The notes under the pieces were generated by a model. That model was not told the DNA's origin. It saw nothing but the letters and a program-made list of their open reading frames with translations, and ran no database searches. DNA of 64,000 bases. It comes from Streptomyces acidiscabies. GTDB taxonomy: Bacteria > Actinomycetota > Actinomycetes > Streptomycetales > Streptomycetaceae. Shown here piece by piece: positions 10,416 through 19,982 of this stretch; within the stretch, counting starts at the first letter, position 1; every line of letters begins with the position of its first letter. A program made the translations under genes and the position numbers. The stretch lies in the NCBI RefSeq assembly GCF_020010905.1, contig NZ_JAGJBY010000001.1, positions 2,872,001-2,936,000 on the forward strand. Direction: 5' to 3'.

Positions 10416-11225
10416 TCAGCCCTTGATCGCCGCGTCGACGACCTTGTTGAAGTCGTCCACCGTCAGCATCGGCTTCCCGTCGTTGAGCTGCTTGCCGTCC
10501 ATGACGAAGGCGGGTGTCCCCTGCACGCCTTCCTTGTTGTCGTCGAACGTCTTGGACATGGCCATCGCCCAGGCGTCGTACGTGCCCTTCTTGACGGCGT
10601 CCTGGAACTTCGCGTTGCCCTTGAGCGCGGGGACCGTGTCGGCTATCTCGATGAGGTAGCTGTCCTTCTTGAACTTGTCGCTCGACTCGTCCGGGTGCCA
10701 CTTCGTCGAGTACATCGCGGTCTTGTACTCCAGGAACGCCTCGGGGCTGACGTTCAGCGCCGCGCCGAGCGCGCTCAGCGCGTTCTTGGAACCCTCACCG
10801 TTGTCCTTGTTGTCGATGAAGGTCGCGCCGCTGTACTGGAACTTGAACTTCCCGTCGTCGATGTCCTTCTTCACGGTCGTCCCGACGGTTTGCTCGAACT
10901 GGGCGCAGATCGGGCAGCGCGGGTCCTCGTAGATCTTGAGGGTCTTCTTCGCGGTGTCCTTGCCGATGACGACGGTCGTGCCGTCCGTGCCCGTCGTGTT
11001 GGCCGGGGCGACGACCGTGTCGTCCTTCACGGCCTCCCAGTGGCCGGGCTTGTTGGCCTGGATCACCGCGTAGCTGATCCCGCCGGCCGCCGCGAGCACC
11101 GCCAGCGCCGAGGCGGCGACGATGACCTGCCGCTTGACCTTGTCCTTCTTCGCCTGCCGCGCGCGCTCCTCGCGCAGCCGCTCGCGCGCCGCGCTCTTCG
11201 CCGCCTGACTGTTGCGCTTGCTCAT
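10416..11225 (-). CDS. Membrane-anchored DsbA-like thioredoxin-domain protein
   Basis: A 269-aa protein starting MSKRNSQAAK. A very basic cytoplasmic tail (residues 1-32) is followed by one membrane helix (about 33-53, VIVAASALAVLAAAGGISY) and an extracytoplasmic DsbA/thioredoxin_4 domain. The redox motif is CPIC in EDPRCPICAQF, and the cis-proline region is QGTPAFVMDG. It should oxidise or isomerise disulfides outside the membrane. A paralogue with CPAC lies at 41968. The next leftward gene (11284-11976) encodes a membrane protein and may belong to the same transcript. Confidence 0.92.
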   Translation of the reverse strand: MSKRNSQAAKSAARERLREERARQAKKDKVKRQVIVAASALAVLAAAGGISYAVIQANKPGHWEAVKDDTVVAPANTTGTDGTTVVIGKDTAKKTLKIYEDPRCPICAQFEQTVGTTVKKDIDDGKFKFQYSGATFIDNKDNGEGSKNALSALGAALNVSPEAFLEYKTAMYSTKWHPDESSDKFKKDSYLIEIADTVPALKGNAKFQDAVKKGTYDAWAMAMSKTFDDNKEGVQGTPAFVMDGKQLNDGKPMLTVDDFNKVVDAAIKG

Positions 11226-11283
11226 GTCGGTGTTCTCCCTGAAAGCGTGTGAAAAGAGGGGGGTGTCGCGTCGCGTGCCTGTT

Positions 11284-11976
11284 TCAGGCGCAGGCGGCGA
11301 GCGGCGGACCCCTGCGTCCCAGGGAGTGGACGAGGAGCAGGTCGCGGACGGCGGCCGTACGGCGCGTCGCGCGCGGGAGGCGGCCGGTGGCGCCGGTCTC
11401 GGGGCGCGGCCGGTGCGTCACGGCGGCCACCGCGAGCAGCAGCGGCCGGAACGTCGTCACCGCGGCGGCCCCCAGCAGCTGGGCCAGGGCCCGCTCGCCC
11501 CGGCGCAGCCAGGCGGCGGCGACCAGGCCGACGCTGACGTGCGCCGCGAGCAGCCCCCACGCCGTCGCCGGGTCGGCGTGCGCGAGCAGCGCCGGGACCT
11601 GGCCGGACTGGGCGACGCGGGCGAGGGGGGTGCCGAACGCGGTGCCGTCGCCGCACAGGACGTTCCAGCCGACCGAGCGCAGCGGGCCGGTGACCGGGCC
11701 GCCGGCCGGGCCGTAGCAGACGTGCTGACCGGTCGTGAAGACCGTGTCGGCCGCCAGCTCCAGCGGGACCAGCAGCGCGGCGATCCGGGTGTAGCCGCGT
11801 TCGCGGCCCGCGAGGAGGTAGGCGAGCGCGAACACGGCCGCCGCGATCAGCGCGACCGTGTTCAGCGGCAGGGGGGCCCGGGACAGCAGGACGTGCGACG
11901 CGGTGCTGAGCGTCACGACGAGTGCCGTGAACAGCGCCGCGCGAACGGCTCTGAGTCGGGTCCCGGATATGTTCAT
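11284..11976 (-). CDS. Integral membrane protein of unknown function
   Basis: A 230-aa protein starting MNISGTRLRA with about five predicted membrane helices (for example ALFTALVVTLSTASHVLL, TVALIAAAVFALAYLLA and GLLAAHVSVGLVAAAWLL-like stretches) and a basic C-terminal tail. Two cysteines lie in a loop with GQHVCYG and NVLCGDG. I do not recognise the family. It is upstream of the DsbA-like gene on the same strand with a 58-nt gap, so a link to redox or envelope functions is possible but only inferred. A start 36 nt further upstream is open but adds an unlikely N-terminus. Confidence 0.75.
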   Translation of the reverse strand: MNISGTRLRAVRAALFTALVVTLSTASHVLLSRAPLPLNTVALIAAAVFALAYLLAGRERGYTRIAALLVPLELAADTVFTTGQHVCYGPAGGPVTGPLRSVGWNVLCGDGTAFGTPLARVAQSGQVPALLAHADPATAWGLLAAHVSVGLVAAAWLRRGERALAQLLGAAAVTTFRPLLLAVAAVTHRPRPETGATGRLPRATRRTAAVRDLLLVHSLGRRGPPLAACA

Positions 11977-12064
11977 AACACCGGCAGTGTGACACGGTCC
12001 GCCGTAAGACACCCCTAAAAACTGCCTGTGAGAGGCCCCGGGGCGGCTGTGCGTGACCCGTGCG

Positions 12065-13390
12065 TCACAGACCCGGTATCCGGCCGTTGCGGAACAGGTC
12101 GACGAAGGTCTGGTGGTCCTGGCGCGCGCGGGCGCCGTACGTGTGCGCGAAGTCCACCAGGAGCGGCGCGAGGCCCTCCTCGTCGGCCGCGAGCGCCGCG
12201 TCGATGGCGCGCTCCGTGGAGAACGGCACCAGCGACTCGCCCGAGGTGTCGTCCGCCGCCGCGTGCATCGTCGCCGTCGCCCGGCCGAGGTCCGCGACGA
12301 CCGCCGCGATCTCCTCGGGGTCGTCGATGTCGCCCCAGTCCAGGTCCACCGCGTACGGCGACACCTCGGCGACCAGCTGGCCCGCGCCGTCCAGCTCGGT
12401 CCAGCCCAGCCACGGGTCCGCGTGCGCCTGGAGGGCGCGCTGGGAGATGACCGTGCGGTGGCCCTCGTGCTGGAAGTAGTCCCGGATCGCGCGGTCCGTG
12501 ATGTGCCGGGAGACGGCCGGGGTCTGGGCCTGCTTGATGTAGATCACGACGTCGTTCTCCAGGGCGTCGCTGTGCCCCTCCAGCAGGATGTTGTACGAGG
12601 GCAGCCCGGCCGACCCGATGCCGATGCCCCGGCGGCCGACGACGTCCTTGACGCGGTACGAGTCCGGGCGGGCCAGCGAGGAGTCCGGGAGGGTCTCCAG
12701 GTAGCCGTCGAACGCGGCCAGCACCTTGTAGCGCGTCGCCGCGTCCAGCTCGATGGAGCCGCCGCCCGGTGCGAAGCGGCGCTCGAAGTCACGGATCTCC
12801 GTCATCGACTCCAGCAGGCTGAAGCGGGTCAGCGAGCGGGCGTCCCTGAGGGCGTCCAGGAGCGGGCCCTCGGCGGTGTCCAGCGTGAACGGCGGGACCT
12901 CGTCGCTCTTCGCGCCCGTCGCCAGCGCGTGGATGCGCTCGCGGTACGCGCCCGCGTAGACGCCGACCAGCTCGCCGATCTGCTCGTCGCTCAGCGCCTT
13001 CGCGTACCCGATGAGGGCGATGGAGGCGGCGAAGCGCTTGAGGTCCCAGGTGAAGGGGCCGACGTACGCCTCGTCGAAGTCGTTGACGTTGAAGATCAGG
13101 CGGCCCGTCGCGTCCATGTACGTGCCGAAGTTCTCCGCGTGCAGGTCGCCGTGGATCCATACGCGCGCGGTGCGGTCGTCCAGGTAGGGGCCGCCATGCT
13201 TCTCTGCGTCCAGGTCGTGGTAGAAGAGAGCGGCCGTCCCCCGGTAGAACGCGAACGCGGAAGCCGCCATCTTGCGGAACTTCACGCGGAACGCGGCCGG
13301 GTCGGCGGCCAGGAGCTCGCCGAACGCGGTGTCGAAAACGGCGAGGATCTCCTCGCCGCGCTGCTCGTCGTTGAGCCGGTTGACCGACAT
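12065..13390 (-). CDS. DUF2252 family protein (kinase-like fold)
   Basis: A 441-aa soluble protein starting MSVNRLNDEQ at an ATG behind AGGAGG. It carries kinase-like blocks of the aminoglycoside/choline kinase type: WIHGDLHAENFGTY near residue 80 and NVNDFDEAYVG near 100, which look like the catalytic HGDLH and metal-binding D motifs but in permuted order relative to classical kinases. The GRRGIGIGSAGLPSYN block (about 245) is typical of DUF2252. No biochemical function is established that I can name. It is divergent from dnaE, with both promoters in the 197-nt gap. Confidence 0.88.
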   Translation of the reverse strand: MSVNRLNDEQRGEEILAVFDTAFGELLAADPAAFRVKFRKMAASAFAFYRGTAALFYHDLDAEKHGGPYLDDRTARVWIHGDLHAENFGTYMDATGRLIFNVNDFDEAYVGPFTWDLKRFAASIALIGYAKALSDEQIGELVGVYAGAYRERIHALATGAKSDEVPPFTLDTAEGPLLDALRDARSLTRFSLLESMTEIRDFERRFAPGGGSIELDAATRYKVLAAFDGYLETLPDSSLARPDSYRVKDVVGRRGIGIGSAGLPSYNILLEGHSDALENDVVIYIKQAQTPAVSRHITDRAIRDYFQHEGHRTVISQRALQAHADPWLGWTELDGAGQLVAEVSPYAVDLDWGDIDDPEEIAAVVADLGRATATMHAAADDTSGESLVPFSTERAIDAALAADEEGLAPLLVDFAHTYGARARQDHQTFVDLFRNGRIPGL

Positions 13391-13587
13391 CGCCGGGTGC
13401 CTCCTGGTGCGTACGTGTTCGACAGTGTTTCTGCCGACTCCAACGGACGGGTCCTTCGATTGGTGCCCGCCAGTGAAGGTACGCGGGGGAGACCTTCGCG
13501 TGTCAGTGCCGAGGCATAGACTTCACGCCGACCCCCAGACCACTCCGCAGTCCTGTCGTCACCCGTTTCCCTGTAGGAGGCCAAGCC

Positions 13588-16500
13588 GTGTCAAAGCCGC
13601 CGTTCACGCACCTGCACGTCCACACCCAGTACTCGCTGCTGGACGGTGCCGCGCGGCTCAAGGACATGTTCGACGCGTGCAACGAGATGGGCATGACCCA
13701 CATCGCGATGTCCGACCACGGCAACCTCCACGGGGCGTACGACTTCTTCCACTCCGCGAAGAAAGCAGGGGTCACCCCGATCATCGGGATCGAGGCGTAC
13801 GTCGCGCCCGAGTCCCGGCGCAACAAGCGCAAGATCCAGTGGGGTCAGCCGCACCAGAAGCGGGACGACGTCTCCGGTTCCGGTGGTTACACCCACAAAA
13901 CGATGTGGGCCGTGAACTCGACCGGCCTGCACAACCTCTTCCGGCTCTCCTCGGACGCGTACGCCGAGGGCTGGCTCCAGAAGTGGCCCCGGATGGACAA
14001 GGAGACGATCTCCCAGTGGTCCGAGGGGATCGTCGCCTCCACCGGCTGCCCCTCCGGCGAGCTCCAGACCCGGCTGCGCCTCGGCCAGTACGACGAGGCC
14101 CTCAAGGCGGCGGCCGACTACCAGGACATCTTCGGCAAGGACCGCTACTTCCTGGAGCTGATGGACCACGGCATCGAGATCGAGCACCGGGTCCGCGACG
14201 GCCTCCTGGAGATCGGCAAGAAGCTCGGCATCCCGCCCCTGGTGACGAACGACTCGCACTACACGTACGCGCACGAGTCGGTCGCCCACGACGCGCTGCT
14301 GTGCATCCAGACCGGCAAGAACCTCTCCGACCCGGACCGCTTCAAGTTCGACGGCACCGGCTACTACCTGAAGTCCACGGACGAGATGTACGCCATCGAC
14401 TCCTCGGACGCCTGGCAGGAGGGCTGCGCCAACACCCTCCTGATCGCCGAGATGGTCGACACGGACGGCATGTTCGTCGAGAAGAACCTCATGCCGAAGT
14501 TCGACATCCCCGAGGGGTACACGGAGGTCTCCTGGTTCCGCGAGGAGACCATGCGCGGCATGAACCGCCGTTTCCCCGGCGGCATCCCGGACGACCGCAT
14601 GAAGCAGGTCGAGTACGAGATGGACACCATCATCTCGATGGGCTTCCCGGGCTACTTCCTCGTCGTCGCCGACTTCATCATGTGGGCCAAGAAGCAGGGC
14701 ATCGCGGTCGGCCCCGGCCGAGGCTCCGCGGCCGGTTCGATCGTCGCGTACGCCATGGGCATCACCGACCTCGACCCCATCCCGCACGGCCTGATCTTCG
14801 AGCGGTTCCTCAACCCCGAGCGCATCTCCATGCCGGATGTCGACATCGACTTCGACGAGCGCAGGCGCGTCGAGGTGATCCGGTACGTGACGGAGAAGTA
14901 CGGCTCCGACAAGGTCGCCATGATCGGCACCTACGGCAAGATCAAGGCCAAGAACGCCATCAAGGACTCCGCGCGCGTGCTGGGCTACCCGTACGCGATG
15001 GGCGACCGCCTCACCAAGGCCATGCCCGCCGACGTCCTCGGCAAGGGCATCGACCTCGACGGCATCACCAACCCCGCCCACCCGCGCTACAACGAGGCGG
15101 GCGAGATCCGGGGGATGTACGAGAACGAGCCGGACGTCAAGAAGGTCATCGACACCGCCAAGGGCGTCGAGGGCCTCGTACGGCAGATGGGCGTGCACGC
15201 CGCCGGCGTCATCATGTCCAGCGAGCCCATCGTCGACCACGCGCCGATCTGGGTGCGGCACACCGACGGGGTGACCATCACCCAGTGGGACTACCCGCAG
15301 TGCGAGTCGCTCGGCCTGCTGAAGATGGACTTCCTCGGCCTGCGCAACCTGACGATCATGGACGACGCCGTCAAGATGGTGAAGTCCAACAAGGGCGTCG
15401 AACTCGACCTGCTGGCCCTGCCGCTCGACGACCCGAAGACCTTCGAACTCCTCCAGCGCGGCGACACGCTCGGCGTGTTCCAGTTCGACGGCGGGCCCAT
15501 GCGGTCGCTGCTGCGGCTGATGAAGCCCGACAACTTCGAAGACATCTCCGCCGTCTCCGCGCTCTACCGTCCCGGCCCGATGGGCATGGACTCGCACACG
15601 AACTACGCGCTGCGCAAGAACAAGCTCCAGGAGATCACCCCGATCCACAAGGAGCTCGAAGAGCCCCTCGAAGAGGTCCTCGCCGTCACCTACGGCCTGA
15701 TCGTCTACCAGGAGCAGGTGCAGAAGGCCGCGCAGATCATCGCCGGGTACTCGCTCGGCGAGGCCGACATCCTGCGCCGCGTGATGGGCAAGAAGAAGCC
15801 CGAAGAACTGGCGAAGAACTTCACGATCTTCCAGGCGGGCGCGAAGAAGAACGGCTACAGCGACGAGGCGATCCAGGCGCTGTGGGACGTGCTGGTGCCG
15901 TTCGCCGGGTACGCGTTCAACAAGGCGCACTCCGCCGCGTACGGGCTCGTCTCCTACTGGACCGCCTACCTCAAGGCCAACTACCCCGCCGAGTACATGG
16001 CCGGGCTGCTGACCTCCGTCAAGGACGACAAGGACAAGTCGGCCGTCTACCTCAACGAATGCCGGCGCATGGGCATCAAGGTGCTGCCGCCGGACGTCAA
16101 CGAGTCGGTGCACAACTTCGCCGCGCAGGGCGACGATGTGATCCTCTTCGGGCTCGAAGCGGTCCGCAACGTCGGCACGAACGTCGTCGAGTCGATCATC
16201 CGCAGCCGCAAGGCCAAGGGGAAGTACGGGTCCTTCCCCGACTACCTCGACAAGGTCGAGGCCGTCGCCTGCAACAAGCGGACCACCGAGTCGCTGATCA
16301 AGGCCGGGGCGTTCGACTCCCTCGGGCACACGCGCAAGGGGCTCACCGCGCACTTCGACACGATGATCGACTACGTGGTCGCGGTGAAGCGCAAGGAGGC
16401 CGAGGGGCAGTTCGACCTGTTCGGGGGGATGGGGGAGGAGGACAGCGACGAGCCCGGGTTCGGGCTGGACGTCGAGTTCACCACCGACGAGTGGGAGAAG

Positions 16501-17127
16501 ACGTATCTGCTCGCGCAGGAGCGGGAGATGCTCGGGCTGTACGTCTCCGACCATCCCCTGTTCGGGCTTGAGCACGTGCTGTCCGACAAGGCCGACGCCG
16601 GGATCTCGCAGCTCACGGGGGGTGAGCACGCGGACGGGGCCGTCGTGACCATCGGGGGGATCATCTCCGGGCTCCAGCGGAAGATGACCAAGCAGGGCAA
16701 CGCGTGGGCCATCGCGACGGTCGAGGATCTCGCCGGGTCCATCGAGTGCATGTTCTTCCCGGCGACGTACCAGCTGATCTCCACGCAGCTCGTCGAGGAC
16801 GCGGTCGTGTTCGTCAAGGGCCGCCTCGACAAGCGGGAGGACGTGCCGCGGCTCGTCGCGATGGAGCTGGCCGTGCCGGACCTGTCCAACGCGGGGACCA
16901 ACGCGCCGGTGATCCTGACGATCCCGGCGACCCGGGTGACGCCGCCGATGGTGAGCCGGCTGAACGAGATCCTCACGCATCATCGGGGGGACAGCGAGGT
17001 GCGGATCCGGTTGCAGGGGCCGACGAAGACGACGATCCTGCGGTTGGACCGACACCGGGTGAAGCCGGACCCGGCGTTGTTCGGTGACCTGAAGGTGCTG
17101 CTGGGACCGGCGTGCCTGGCCGGGTGA
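13588..17127 (+). CDS. dnaE: DNA polymerase III alpha subunit
   Basis: Replicative polymerase, 1,179 aa, starting at a GTG behind TAGGAGG. Order of domains: PHP domain (residues 1-280, THLHVHTQYSLLDG), palm with MPDVDIDFDERRR near residue 415 carrying two catalytic Asp, fingers (GKKKPEELAKNF), tandem HhH, OB-fold region (VTIGGIISGLQRKMTKQG, about 1,010) and C-terminal tail. Length is normal for DnaE1, the essential enzyme of actinobacteria; the shorter DnaE2 with ImuA'/ImuB neighbours is excluded by context. A strong hairpin follows the stop. Confidence 0.97.
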   Translation: MSKPPFTHLHVHTQYSLLDGAARLKDMFDACNEMGMTHIAMSDHGNLHGAYDFFHSAKKAGVTPIIGIEAYVAPESRRNKRKIQWGQPHQKRDDVSGSGGYTHKTMWAVNSTGLHNLFRLSSDAYAEGWLQKWPRMDKETISQWSEGIVASTGCPSGELQTRLRLGQYDEALKAAADYQDIFGKDRYFLELMDHGIEIEHRVRDGLLEIGKKLGIPPLVTNDSHYTYAHESVAHDALLCIQTGKNLSDPDRFKFDGTGYYLKSTDEMYAIDSSDAWQEGCANTLLIAEMVDTDGMFVEKNLMPKFDIPEGYTEVSWFREETMRGMNRRFPGGIPDDRMKQVEYEMDTIISMGFPGYFLVVADFIMWAKKQGIAVGPGRGSAAGSIVAYAMGITDLDPIPHGLIFERFLNPERISMPDVDIDFDERRRVEVIRYVTEKYGSDKVAMIGTYGKIKAKNAIKDSARVLGYPYAMGDRLTKAMPADVLGKGIDLDGITNPAHPRYNEAGEIRGMYENEPDVKKVIDTAKGVEGLVRQMGVHAAGVIMSSEPIVDHAPIWVRHTDGVTITQWDYPQCESLGLLKMDFLGLRNLTIMDDAVKMVKSNKGVELDLLALPLDDPKTFELLQRGDTLGVFQFDGGPMRSLLRLMKPDNFEDISAVSALYRPGPMGMDSHTNYALRKNKLQEITPIHKELEEPLEEVLAVTYGLIVYQEQVQKAAQIIAGYSLGEADILRRVMGKKKPEELAKNFTIFQAGAKKNGYSDEAIQALWDVLVPFAGYAFNKAHSAAYGLVSYWTAYLKANYPAEYMAGLLTSVKDDKDKSAVYLNECRRMGIKVLPPDVNESVHNFAAQGDDVILFGLEAVRNVGTNVVESIIRSRKAKGKYGSFPDYLDKVEAVACNKRTTESLIKAGAFDSLGHTRKGLTAHFDTMIDYVVAVKRKEAEGQFDLFGGMGEEDSDEPGFGLDVEFTTDEWEKTYLLAQEREMLGLYVSDHPLFGLEHVLSDKADAGISQLTGGEHADGAVVTIGGIISGLQRKMTKQGNAWAIATVEDLAGSIECMFFPATYQLISTQLVEDAVVFVKGRLDKREDVPRLVAMELAVPDLSNAGTNAPVILTIPATRVTPPMVSRLNEILTHHRGDSEVRIRLQGPTKTTILRLDRHRVKPDPALFGDLKVLLGPACLAG

Positions 17128-17142
17128 GGTAGTGATGACGTA

Positions 17143-17180
17143 GATGAGGGGCGCATCCCGAACGGGGTGCGCCCCTCATC
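17143..17180 (+). terminator. Strong terminator hairpin after dnaE
   Basis: GATGAGGGGCGCATCCC (17143-17159) and GGGGTGCGCCCCTCATC (17164-17180) pair over 17 positions with one mismatch and a 4-nt loop. It lies 15 nt beyond the dnaE stop and can serve the convergent 57-aa gene too. Confidence 0.85.
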
Positions 17181-17226
17181 GCGCTACTGCCTCTTGCGTG
17201 CCGCAGGCGTTGCTTCAGGTGTCGCC

Positions 17227-17400
17227 TCAGTTGTGGCCGAAGCGGCGTTCGCGGTGTTTGCGGGCCATGTCCATCGGGCTTGCCGTGGTGGCTCGTTTCG
17301 CTTCGGCCTGCATCGCGGTCTGGTCGGCCTGCTGCTGGCCTCGTTCCGCCTGGGACGACTGGGATGCCTGGGCGCGGTTCTGTTTCTTGTTCTTGGCCAT
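17227..17400 (-). CDS. Small basic hydrophilic protein, 57 aa
   Basis: Starts MAKNKKQNRA at an ATG with AGGAGG 8 nt upstream on the minus strand and ends RKHRERRFGHN. It is rich in Gln, Ala, Lys and Arg with no cysteine or membrane helix, so probably cytoplasmic and partly disordered. I recognise the type as a conserved Streptomyces hypothetical but know no function. The excellent ribosome binding site and charged composition support a real gene. It converges with dnaE across the terminator hairpin. Confidence 0.78.
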   Translation of the reverse strand: MAKNKKQNRAQASQSSQAERGQQQADQTAMQAEAKRATTASPMDMARKHRERRFGHN

Positions 17401-17614
17401 GGGGATCTGCCTCCTGGGATGGTTAGGGGCTAGGGCCTGGTTCAGACTCACACGGCTGGAGATAAGCCGCATTTCGGATCATTGCCCTGTGTGACCAAGG
17501 GGGCGGAGGGGGCAATGTCCCCAAACGCCACGCCGAAGATCGAGTTCCGGCCGTTAACCCCCGCGAGGTCGGGCAGACTCCAAGGAAGCCCGAAGCACAA
17601 CTCCCGGGAAGAGG

Positions 17615-18814
17615 GTGAGTCGCGTGGACCGCTGCATCGTCCTGGTGGACGCCGGGTATCTGCTGGGGGCCGCCGCCAGTCTCCTCGCCGGCGATCCCTC
17701 GCGCTCCCGTATCAGCGTCGACCACAGTGCGCTCGTACAGGGCCTGCGAGAACAGGCGGAGTCCGACACGGAACGGCCGCTGCTGCGGATCTACTGGTTC
17801 GACGGCGCCCCCGACCGCGTCCCCCAGCCCGAGCACCGCAGGCTGCGCGTGATGCCCCGGGTCACCGTCCGGCTCGGCGCGCTGACCCGCAGCGACGGAC
17901 GCTGGGCGCAGAAGGGCGTCGACGCGGCGATGCACGCCGAGCTGACCGAGCTGGCCCGCAACCGCGCCTGTTCGGACGTCGTGCTGGTGACCGGCGACGG
18001 CGATCTGCTGCCGGGGATGATGGCCGCGAAGGAGCACGGCGTCGCCGTACACCTGTGGGCCGTCCAGGCCGCCGACGGGGACTACAACCAGTCGGAGGAC
18101 CTCGTCGCGGAGGCGGACGAGCGGCGGGTGCTCGACCGGACGTGGATCACGAAGGCCGTCCGCGCGAAGGAGCACGGCGGGGTGTGCGCGCCGCAGCCCG
18201 TGCCGCGCCCGGAGATCGCGGCGATCCTCGGCGCACCCCTGCCGGACGCGCCGCGTCCCCCCGAGCCCGAGCCGCACGAGCACGCGTCGGCCGACGGCAA
18301 CGGCATCTCGGAGCGCGCCTCCGCACACAAGGGCATCCCCACCCCGAAGGACCTCGCCGCCCTGCGCGCCTCCGGCGAGAAGCCGCTTCCCGCCCCGGCC
18401 GCGACCCTGCGCTGGTCCTCCGACAAGGGCTGGGTCGACCGGCCCGCCGCCGAAGCCCCCGAGGCCGCCGCGATGCCGACGCTCGCGCAGCTCACCACCG
18501 CCGAACAGCGCTGGGCGGACCGCGAGGAGGACATCACGACCGTCGGCGGCGACCCGTACGAGGTCGGGCAGGTGTTCGCGCGGCGCTGGATCGCCCGTCT
18601 CGGTGACCAGAGTCACCTCCCGAAACTGTCCGGAATGTATCCCCGCGTCCCCCACCGCATCGACGGCGAGCTGCTGCGCTACGCCGCCCGCTTCGGGCTC
18701 CTCGCGCACAAGGACGACCAGATCGACGAGCACGACCGGTACGCGATCCGGGCCGGATTCTGGCGTGAGATCGACGCCAGGACCGGCGTCGAGCACCAGC
18801 CGGCCGCCGACTGA
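17615..18814 (+). CDS. NYN domain (PIN-like) putative RNase
   Basis: A 399-aa protein starting at a GTG after GAAGAG. The N-terminal NYN/PIN-like domain (residues 1-165) has VLVDAGYLLG at the first strand, KGVDAAMHAELTEL and DVVLVTGDGDLLPGM, giving the clustered acidic residues that bind metal in NYN nucleases. A Pro/Ala-rich linker (about 190-290) leads to a C-terminal region (VGQVFARRWIARLGD...RIDGELLRYAARFGLL) of unclear fold that may bind RNA. A role in RNA processing is inferred from the fold only. The ABC transporter genes follow after 51 nt. Confidence 0.85.
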   Translation: MSRVDRCIVLVDAGYLLGAAASLLAGDPSRSRISVDHSALVQGLREQAESDTERPLLRIYWFDGAPDRVPQPEHRRLRVMPRVTVRLGALTRSDGRWAQKGVDAAMHAELTELARNRACSDVVLVTGDGDLLPGMMAAKEHGVAVHLWAVQAADGDYNQSEDLVAEADERRVLDRTWITKAVRAKEHGGVCAPQPVPRPEIAAILGAPLPDAPRPPEPEPHEHASADGNGISERASAHKGIPTPKDLAALRASGEKPLPAPAATLRWSSDKGWVDRPAAEAPEAAAMPTLAQLTTAEQRWADREEDITTVGGDPYEVGQVFARRWIARLGDQSHLPKLSGMYPRVPHRIDGELLRYAARFGLLAHKDDQIDEHDRYAIRAGFWREIDARTGVEHQPAAD

Positions 18815-18865
18815 GCGACGACCCGGACAAGGGAGGGGCCCGCCGACCCCGTACGCTCTCCCCTT

Positions 18866-19885
18866 GTGAGTACGCGCGCGACACCGGCAGTCCGGCACAC
18901 CGAGGACGTCGTGTGTGCCGTGCGCGGGCTGACCAAGACCTACCGGGCGGTGCGCGGCAGACGCGGCGCTCCCGGGACGCCCGAGGTGCGGGCCACGGAC
19001 GACGTGAGCCTCGACATCCGGCGCGGTGAGATCTTCGGACTGCTCGGGCCCAACGGCGCCGGGAAGTCCACCCTCGTACGGCAGCTCACCGGGCTGATGC
19101 GGCCCGACTCCGGCAGCGTCGAGATCCTCGGGCACGACATCGTGCGCCATCCCGAACGGGCGTCGCGGCTCCTCGCGTACCTCGGACAGGAGTCCACCGC
19201 GCTCGACGAACTCACCGTCTCCCTCGCCGCCGAGACCACCGCGCGGCTGCGCGGGCTCGACGTGCACGCGGCGCGCGCCGAGCGGGACGCGGTCCTCGAC
19301 GAGCTGGGGCTCACGGCGCTGGCCGGGCGGCCGTTGCGCAAGCTGTCCGGGGGGCAGCGGCGGCTCGCCTGTTTCGCCACCGCGCTCGTGGGGGAGCGGC
19401 GGCTGCTCGTCCTCGACGAACCCACCACCGGCATGGATCCCGTCGCCCGGCGCGCCGTCTGGTCCGCCGTCGACCGGCGGCGGGCCGAGCGGGGGACGAC
19501 CGTGCTGCTCGTCACGCACAACGTCATCGAGGCGGAGACCGTCCTCGACCGGGTCGCCGTCCTCGACCGGGGGCGCGTCATCGCCTGCGACACGCCGACC
19601 GGGCTGAAGGAGCAGGTCGCCGGGGAGGTGCGGGTCGATCTCGTGTGGCGGGAGAAGGCGCCGCTGGACGTTCCCGAGGTGGCGGCGCTGCGGGAGCGGG
19701 CGGTCGAGTCGGGGCGGCGGTGGACGCTGCGGCTCGCGCCGGAGGAGGCGCGGGCCGTCGTGTCGACCGTGACCGGCGGGGCTGCGTTCGCCGCGCTCGA
19801 CGATTTCACGCTGGCCACGCCGAGCCTTGAGGACGTGTACCTCGCGCTCGGGGGGAATTTCCGGCAGGGGTTGGTGAAGGCATGA
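18866..19885 (+). CDS. ABC transporter ATP-binding protein
   Basis: A 339-aa ATPase of the DRR/ABC-2 exporter type. Walker A is GPNGAGKST, the signature is LSGGQRR, Walker B is LLVLDEPTTGMDP and the switch His is in LLVTHNVIEAE. A C-terminal extension of about 90 residues is typical of DrrA-like subunits. It should power the membrane protein encoded from 19983; the substrate is unknown. Starts at a GTG (MSTRATPAVR). Confidence 0.93.
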   Translation: MSTRATPAVRHTEDVVCAVRGLTKTYRAVRGRRGAPGTPEVRATDDVSLDIRRGEIFGLLGPNGAGKSTLVRQLTGLMRPDSGSVEILGHDIVRHPERASRLLAYLGQESTALDELTVSLAAETTARLRGLDVHAARAERDAVLDELGLTALAGRPLRKLSGGQRRLACFATALVGERRLLVLDEPTTGMDPVARRAVWSAVDRRRAERGTTVLLVTHNVIEAETVLDRVAVLDRGRVIACDTPTGLKEQVAGEVRVDLVWREKAPLDVPEVAALRERAVESGRRWTLRLAPEEARAVVSTVTGGAAFAALDDFTLATPSLEDVYLALGGNFRQGLVKA

Positions 19886-19982
19886 AGGGCCCTTTTGGCG
19901 TCCTGTGTGACGGGATGAGTTTTTCGGGCGCCGGATCCGTACGGGACGGGGTCGGGGCCCCGGAGAAGAGGAGCAGCGCCAC

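Noticed and set aside
10389..10421. GTTCACC followed at 11-nt steps by weaker matches, as in a PHO box near phoD.
   Set aside because: It reads away from phoD, overlaps the end of the DsbA-like gene, and only one unit matches well.
13591..17055. A 1,154-codon open frame on the minus strand opposite dnaE.
   Set aside because: Its Arg/Val/Asp/His-rich composition is the mirror of GC-rich codons, and DnaE on the other strand has all its motifs.
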